Source: Spirochaetaceae bacterium
Lineage (GTDB): Bacteria > Spirochaetota > Spirochaetia > SZUA-6 > Bin103
Assembly: GCA_028818385.1 (NCBI GenBank)
Contig: JAPPNY010000229.1
Location: forward strand, 1 to 27,114
Length of the DNA stretch: 27,114 nt
Reading direction: 5' to 3'
In this document: one piece after another, positions 23,372 through 27,114 of the stretch
Layout: each line of letters starts with the position of its first letter
Position numbering within the stretch: position 1 is the stretch's first letter
Notes under the pieces: generated by a model
Told to the model about the DNA's origin: nothing
Databases searched by the model: none
Seen by the model: only the letters and a program-made list of their open reading frames with translations
Made by a program: the position numbers and the translations under genes

Positions 23372-24268
23372 GTGAGCGGGAGTGAAGACCACGCGCAGAT
23401 CTGGGGCGACGGCAGCCACCGCTACCGCGCCGTGCCCGGCTGGGGCGCAGGACCAGAGGGCCGCGAGCCCGGCGGCATGGTGACCGGCGTGGCGGTTGGC
23501 ACCGGCGACGCCGATCGCGACCGGCTGTACGCGTTCCAGCGCGAACCGGAGGGGGAGGTGCTCGTGTACGAGCGGGACGGGCGGTTCGTCGGCTCGTGGG
23601 GCGCCGGGACGTTCGCGGAGGCGCACAACGTCTCCGTCAGCGCCGACGGCCGGGTGCTGTGCACCGACCGCAACGACCACACGGTGCGCGTGTTCACCCG
23701 CGACGGCGAGCTCGAGCGGACGCTGGGGACGGTCAACCGAGCAGGCGCCCCGGGCGAGCCGTTCAACAAGCCGTGCCAGGCGGTCGTCGATCCGGACACG
23801 GGCGGCATCTGGGTCGCCGACGGCTACGGCAACGCGCGCATCCATCGGTTCTCCGCCGATGGTGCCCTGGAGCTCTCGTTCGGCACGGCCGGCGGCGGCG
23901 ACGGGCAGTTCAACCTGCCGCACAGCCTGGCGGTGGACGGCCGCGGGCGGCTGGTGGTGGTCGACCGGGAGAACTACCGGCTGCAGCTCTTCGGCCGCGA
24001 CGGCAGCCTGCTCGCCATATGGGGCGTCGGCGACCTGCGGCAGCCCATGGACGTCCACGTCGACGGCGAGGGCGTGATCTACGTGGCCGAGTGCTACCAG
24101 CGGATCACCATCTACGACCCGGACGGCGCCGTGCTCTCACGGTGGGGGCAGCAGGGCGACCCGCCCGGACGGTTCCCGTCGTTCCTGCACGGCATCTGCA
24201 CCGATTCGCACGGCGACCTGTACGTTGCCGATGAAGAGCGCCTGCAGAAGTTCGAGCGGGTAGGATGA
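23372..24268 (+). CDS. NHL-repeat six-bladed beta-propeller protein
   Basis: This is a 298-residue protein made almost wholly of NHL-type repeats: AEAHNVSVSADGRVLCTDRNDHTVRVF, KPCQAVVDPDTGGIWVADGYGNARIHRF, NLPHSLAVDGRGRLVVVDRENYRLQLF, QPMDVHVDGEGVIYVAECYQRITIY and FLHGICTDSHGDLYVADEERLQKF. This resembles the propellers of peptidylamidoglycolate-lyase-like and sugar-lactonase-like proteins; activity is not assignable. The GTG start at 23372 has GGGGG about six bases upstream. No signal peptide is seen. It is 13 bases before an aldo/keto reductase and heads a four-gene plus-strand operon. Confidence 0.8.
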   Translation: MSGSEDHAQIWGDGSHRYRAVPGWGAGPEGREPGGMVTGVAVGTGDADRDRLYAFQREPEGEVLVYERDGRFVGSWGAGTFAEAHNVSVSADGRVLCTDRNDHTVRVFTRDGELERTLGTVNRAGAPGEPFNKPCQAVVDPDTGGIWVADGYGNARIHRFSADGALELSFGTAGGGDGQFNLPHSLAVDGRGRLVVVDRENYRLQLFGRDGSLLAIWGVGDLRQPMDVHVDGEGVIYVAECYQRITIYDPDGAVLSRWGQQGDPPGRFPSFLHGICTDSHGDLYVADEERLQKFERVG

Positions 24269-24281
24269 TCTGCGGGGAGGC

Positions 24282-25235
24282 ATGATGCAGCTTCGAAGAT
24301 TCGGAACCACCGACCTGGAGGTATCGCCGATCTGCTTCGGCCCGATGCGTTTCGCGAACCGGGACGGCAGCGACGACGACGTGTCCAGGAACGGCAGACG
24401 GGCGCTCGAGCGCGCGCTGGAGCGCGGTGTCAACTTCCTGCACTCCAGCTACGAGTACGGGACCCGTTGGTCGATGGCGCCGGTGCTGGCCAACCATCCG
24501 CGCCGACACGACATCCATCACGTCATCAAGGTTCCGGTTCCCGACTTCGACGACGGCGGCCGCTTCGACCCGGCGAAGTTCCGCCTGCGCGTGGAGGAAG
24601 CGCTCGCCGAGCTGCACGCCGACCGCATCGCGGTCATCCAGCACCTGCAGCGGGCGGAGCCGAACACCGACGAGCGCCGGCTGCCGGACATCGACGCGAT
24701 CGACGAACCGCTCCGCGAGACGTTCGAGACGCTCCGCGACGAGGGCAAGGTCGGCTACCTGTCCTCGTTTCCATACACGGTGGGGTTTGCCGAGTCGGCC
24801 CTCGCGACCGGTACCTTTTCCGGCCTGGTCGCCTACTACAACGCGATCGAGATGGAGATGGCCCGCTTCTTTCCCGCGCTCGAGCGAAGCGGCGGCGGGT
24901 TCCTGTGCATCCGGCCGTTCCTGGCCGGGCTGCTCACGGACCGGCGCGCCGACCGCGATGCGCTGCCGGACGACGACCGCATGCGCGAACGGTCGTGGGA
25001 CCGCGCCTACGATCGCCTGGCGGTGATCCGGGAGCGCCTGGGACCGGCGTCGATCACGAGCTTCGCGGTCCGCTTCGCCCTCGCCCACCCGATCGTGTCG
25101 AGCCTGATCGTGGGGCTGAACACGGTTGCGCAGGTGGACCAGGTGATCGACGCCGCTTCCGAGCCGGCGGACCGCGCCCTCTTCGACGCTGCGCTGTCGA
25201 TCTTCGAAGAGCTCGGGCCCGTCCCGGTCGATTAG
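24282..25235 (+). CDS. Aldo/keto reductase, atypical active site
   Basis: This 317-residue AKR-superfamily protein begins MMQLRRFGTTDLEVSPICFGPMRFANRDG. The catalytic Tyr (SSYEYG), Lys83 (HVIKVPVP) and His121 (AVIQHLQRAEP) are present, but the aspartate expected in FDTA-x-x-YG is replaced by His54 (NFLHSSYEYG). The C-terminal cofactor region SSLIVGLNTVAQVDQVIDA is typical. GGGGAGG lies directly before two adjacent ATG codons; the second (24285) has the better spacing. It is spaced nine bases from the hydrolase gene that follows. Confidence 0.82.
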   Translation: MMQLRRFGTTDLEVSPICFGPMRFANRDGSDDDVSRNGRRALERALERGVNFLHSSYEYGTRWSMAPVLANHPRRHDIHHVIKVPVPDFDDGGRFDPAKFRLRVEEALAELHADRIAVIQHLQRAEPNTDERRLPDIDAIDEPLRETFETLRDEGKVGYLSSFPYTVGFAESALATGTFSGLVAYYNAIEMEMARFFPALERSGGGFLCIRPFLAGLLTDRRADRDALPDDDRMRERSWDRAYDRLAVIRERLGPASITSFAVRFALAHPIVSSLIVGLNTVAQVDQVIDAASEPADRALFDAALSIFEELGPVPVD

Positions 25236-25244
25236 GCGACCGCC

Positions 25245-26177
25245 ATGCCGCGCACGGTCACCGGGCGGAGCGGTTCCGGGACGATGCACCTTCGCTGGTC
25301 CGGGTGCGGCGGCTTCGAAGCGCGCTTTCCGAGCGTCGGCGTTGCCTTCGATCCCTATCTGTTCGGCGAGGCGCTGACCGCCGCGGAGCCGGTCTACGAC
25401 TACCTCTTCATCACGCACGAGCACTTCGATCACTGTCATCCGCCCACCCTCCAGCGGCTTTGCCGGGGAGACCGGTTCCGGCGGCTCTACGTGAGTCCGG
25501 GGTGCGTCGATCCCGCGCAGCCGGTCGCAGAGGTCTACGGCGACGCGGCCTTCGAGCGCGACCTGCCGATCACGAAGAGCGTCGCACCGGACCGAGTGCA
25601 GGTTCTCCATCCAGGGATCATGAGCAGTCTCATCGGCGCCGGCCGCGAGTTCCCGTCCAGCCGCCCGCGCGACCTCGACGGGATCGCGGTCGAAGTCGTG
25701 GAGAGCGGCGAGAGCGCCTCCCCCGACCTCCCGACCTGCGGCTACCTGGTCACCGACCTGGAGACCTCGGTCTCCATCTACCACACGGGCGACCTGCACG
25801 AGCCGTACCCGGAGCTCGCGTCTCTCGCGGGCAAAGTCGACTATATCATACATATGAAGACCGGGCTAACCGAATGGGAAGGCGACGAGCAGACCGACCG
25901 GCTGCACCAGCTCGTCGACTGGGTGCGGCCGAGATTCCTGATCCCCACGCACTACCGGACCGACCGGCAATCGGACCCGATTCCGCACGGTACCTGGCCA
26001 CCCGACGTGACCGACGCCAACGCCTTCGTCGAGTGGATCCGGGCTCAGGTGGGCGGCAAGACGACGGTCCTCCCCTTCACCGCCGGCGTCTGGTACGAGG
26101 TCGCCCTGCCCTCCCGGGACGTGATCTGGAAGTGGAACTGGCGCCGGACCTGGGACGTGCCACCTTGGCGGCCGTAG
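25245..26177 (+). CDS. Metallo-beta-lactamase-fold hydrolase, UlaG-like
   Basis: This is a 310-residue MBL-fold enzyme. The metal motif HEHFDH (58-63, in FITHEHFDHCHPPTLQRL) and later ligands (YHTGDLHEPYPEL, PTHYRTDR) are visible. The early LRWSGCGGFEARF and FDPYLF strands resemble the UlaG/lactonase-type branch that acts on sugar lactone phosphates, which fits a sugar-acid operon, but the substrate is not proven. No ribosome site is obvious before ATG 25245; an in-frame ATG at 25284 (MHLRWSG) is an alternative start. Confidence 0.8.
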   Translation: MPRTVTGRSGSGTMHLRWSGCGGFEARFPSVGVAFDPYLFGEALTAAEPVYDYLFITHEHFDHCHPPTLQRLCRGDRFRRLYVSPGCVDPAQPVAEVYGDAAFERDLPITKSVAPDRVQVLHPGIMSSLIGAGREFPSSRPRDLDGIAVEVVESGESASPDLPTCGYLVTDLETSVSIYHTGDLHEPYPELASLAGKVDYIIHMKTGLTEWEGDEQTDRLHQLVDWVRPRFLIPTHYRTDRQSDPIPHGTWPPDVTDANAFVEWIRAQVGGKTTVLPFTAGVWYEVALPSRDVIWKWNWRRTWDVPPWRP

Positions 26178-26194
26178 CGGCTACGGGCGTAGCC

Positions 26195-27109
26195 ATGGAT
26201 CACGCCCCGCACGACCTGTTCGTCGCTCCCTGCGGCGACGACGCCGCTCCCGGCACGCGGGAGGCGCCGCTCGCGTCCCTGCAGCGGGCGCGCGACCTGC
26301 TGCGCGCCCGGCCGGCCGCCGAACGGGCGGCACTGCGCCCGGTCACGGTCTGGGTCCGCGGCGGCGACTACCTGCTGCCGGCCGGCCTGCGCCTCGCCTC
26401 CGAGGACTCCGGCACCGCGGACGCGCCGGTGACCTGGCGCGCCTGCCCGGGCGAGCGGGTCCGGCTCATCGGCGGCGTCCGCGTCGACGTCTTCGAGCCG
26501 TGGCGGGACGAGATCCTTCAGGCCGATCTGACCGATCCGCTCGCGGCGGCCGGCATGGACGAGATCCCCCCGCACCTGCCCAAGCGCTATCAGGTGGACC
26601 CGGACGCCTCACCGGAGAGCTGCGAACTGTACCTGAACGGGGAGCGGCAGACAGCCGCCCGCTGGCCGAACGCCCGCCGCGAGCCCGGCAAGGCCGGCAG
26701 CTGGGCCTACGTCGCGGGCGTACGCGACGACCTCGACTGGCTCCTGGAACCCGAGGGAAGCGTGTTCCAAGCCGGCAGCGAACGGATCCGCGCCTGGCAG
26801 CACAACCCCGAAGACATCCAGGTACACGTGTTCACCAACCCCAATTGGGCCGACGACGTGCTCAACCTCGACCACGTCGACGGCGATACCGGCGAGCTGT
26901 GGATGCATCCGTCCGCTCCCGGCAGCGGACACGCCCACTTCGAGACCGGAGGCCGCTTCTACGTCAAGCACGTGCTGGAGGAACTGGACGAGCCGGGCGA
27001 GTACTACATCGACCGCCCGGCGCGGCGGCTCTACTGCTGGCCGCCTGCCGGATCGGCCGGCGCCTCCTTAGAAACAAGCAGAATCAGGCAGTCTCCGGGA
27101 CCAAGTTGA
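26195..27109 (+). CDS. Right-handed beta-helix protein (polysaccharide-lyase-like), truncated
   Basis: The start MDHAPHDLFVAPCGDDAAPGTREAPLASLQRARDLL is the conserved opening of large beta-helix (pectate-lyase-superfamily) proteins: V-x-P-x-GDD-x-x-PGT-x-x-AP-x-x-L-x-x-AR. Further landmarks are WRACPGERVRLIGG, ELYLNGERQTAARWPN and GEYYIDRPARRLYCWPP. The protein should continue for several hundred residues into the helix, but after GSAGASL the sequence becomes AT-richer and a TGA ends it at 27107-27109 (304 residues), probably because something is inserted at the right edge. The upstream part of the same open frame shadows the two previous genes and is not coding. Confidence 0.75.
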   Translation: MDHAPHDLFVAPCGDDAAPGTREAPLASLQRARDLLRARPAAERAALRPVTVWVRGGDYLLPAGLRLASEDSGTADAPVTWRACPGERVRLIGGVRVDVFEPWRDEILQADLTDPLAAAGMDEIPPHLPKRYQVDPDASPESCELYLNGERQTAARWPNARREPGKAGSWAYVAGVRDDLDWLLEPEGSVFQAGSERIRAWQHNPEDIQVHVFTNPNWADDVLNLDHVDGDTGELWMHPSAPGSGHAHFETGGRFYVKHVLEELDEPGEYYIDRPARRLYCWPPAGSAGASLETSRIRQSPGPS

Positions 27110-27114
27110 AGCCG
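27066..27114. other. Abrupt junction at the right edge
   Basis: From about 27066 the base composition drops and the beta-helix homology stops. On the minus strand the last bases can be read as GFNLVPETA followed by TGA, which could be the C-terminus of a gene coming from the right, perhaps on a mobile element. Too little is visible to identify it. Confidence 0.3.

Noticed and set aside
24467..26194. An 880-codon plus-strand frame that includes the beta-helix protein
   Set aside because: The part before 26195 overlaps the aldo/keto reductase and hydrolase genes in another frame and has no recognisable domains; the conserved beta-helix start is at 26195.

Overview
The window is GC-rich (about 75% in lines I counted) and densely packed with bacterial genes. 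Lipoprotein/secretion-type signal peptides, a periplasmic-type Cu/Zn superoxide dismutase and an ABC transporter with soluble binding proteins suggest a Gram-negative-type heterotroph. The mix of many sugar-acid and carbohydrate genes, many toxin-antitoxin (TA) loci and several decayed genes resembles genomes of uncultured host-associated or marine bacteria; I cannot name a species. I see no tRNA, rRNA, CRISPR array or intact transposase.

Layout. 1-272: 3' end of an aminotransferase gene. 273-2680: an accessory island on the minus strand with a clearly AT-richer gene (392-1843, about 50% GC in a counted line) whose product has two HEPN-type R-[ND]-xxx-H motifs, next to a degraded group II intron (about 1920-2557) whose reverse transcriptase is reduced to its N-terminus. 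2681-8595 (minus): a complete branched-chain amino acid (Liv) type ABC transporter, order livG-livH-livM-two tandem binding proteins-livF, with overlapping start/stop codons. 8676-9203: sodC. 9334-12737 (plus): BNR-repeat propeller protein, Gfo/Idh/MocA oxidoreductase, aldo/keto reductase. 12751-13221: a Phd antitoxin with a truncated PIN toxin. 13234-15189 (minus): GH51 arabinofuranosidase behind a frameshifted conserved gene. 15458-16013: RelB/YafQ TA pair. 16081-19071 (minus): formate-tetrahydrofolate ligase and an enolase-superfamily sugar-acid dehydratase. 19117-20535 (plus): orphan HigA-like regulator and a second dehydratase paralogue. 20549-23303: frameshifted RHH antitoxin, decapitated PIN toxin, an AlbA_2/ATPase gene split by an amber codon, an internally deleted copy of the second dehydratase gene, and an intact PIN/Phd pair. 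23372-27109 (plus): NHL propeller protein, aldo/keto reductase, metallo-beta-lactamase-fold hydrolase and a truncated beta-helix (polysaccharide-lyase-like) protein.

How it works together. The metabolic genes form several short operons that look like uptake of amino acids plus breakdown of plant- or algal-type polysaccharides and sugar acids (arabinofuranosidase, propeller and beta-helix proteins, acid-sugar dehydratases, NAD(P)-dependent oxidoreductases). Accessory and TA genes are slotted between these operons.

The most striking pattern is at the borders of the accessory segments. In three cases a cassette lies just after the stop codon of a metabolic gene and on its far side there is a second, diverged copy of that gene's 3' tail: the aminotransferase tail at 2631-2684 beyond the HEPN/intron island, the aldo/keto reductase tail at 13191-13221 beyond the Phd/PIN cassette, and a shrunken dehydratase copy at 22412-22693 beyond the RHH/PIN/AlbA_2 segment. 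This looks like insertion at gene 3' ends with regeneration of the tail, but no integrase is visible in the window and the mechanism is my inference.
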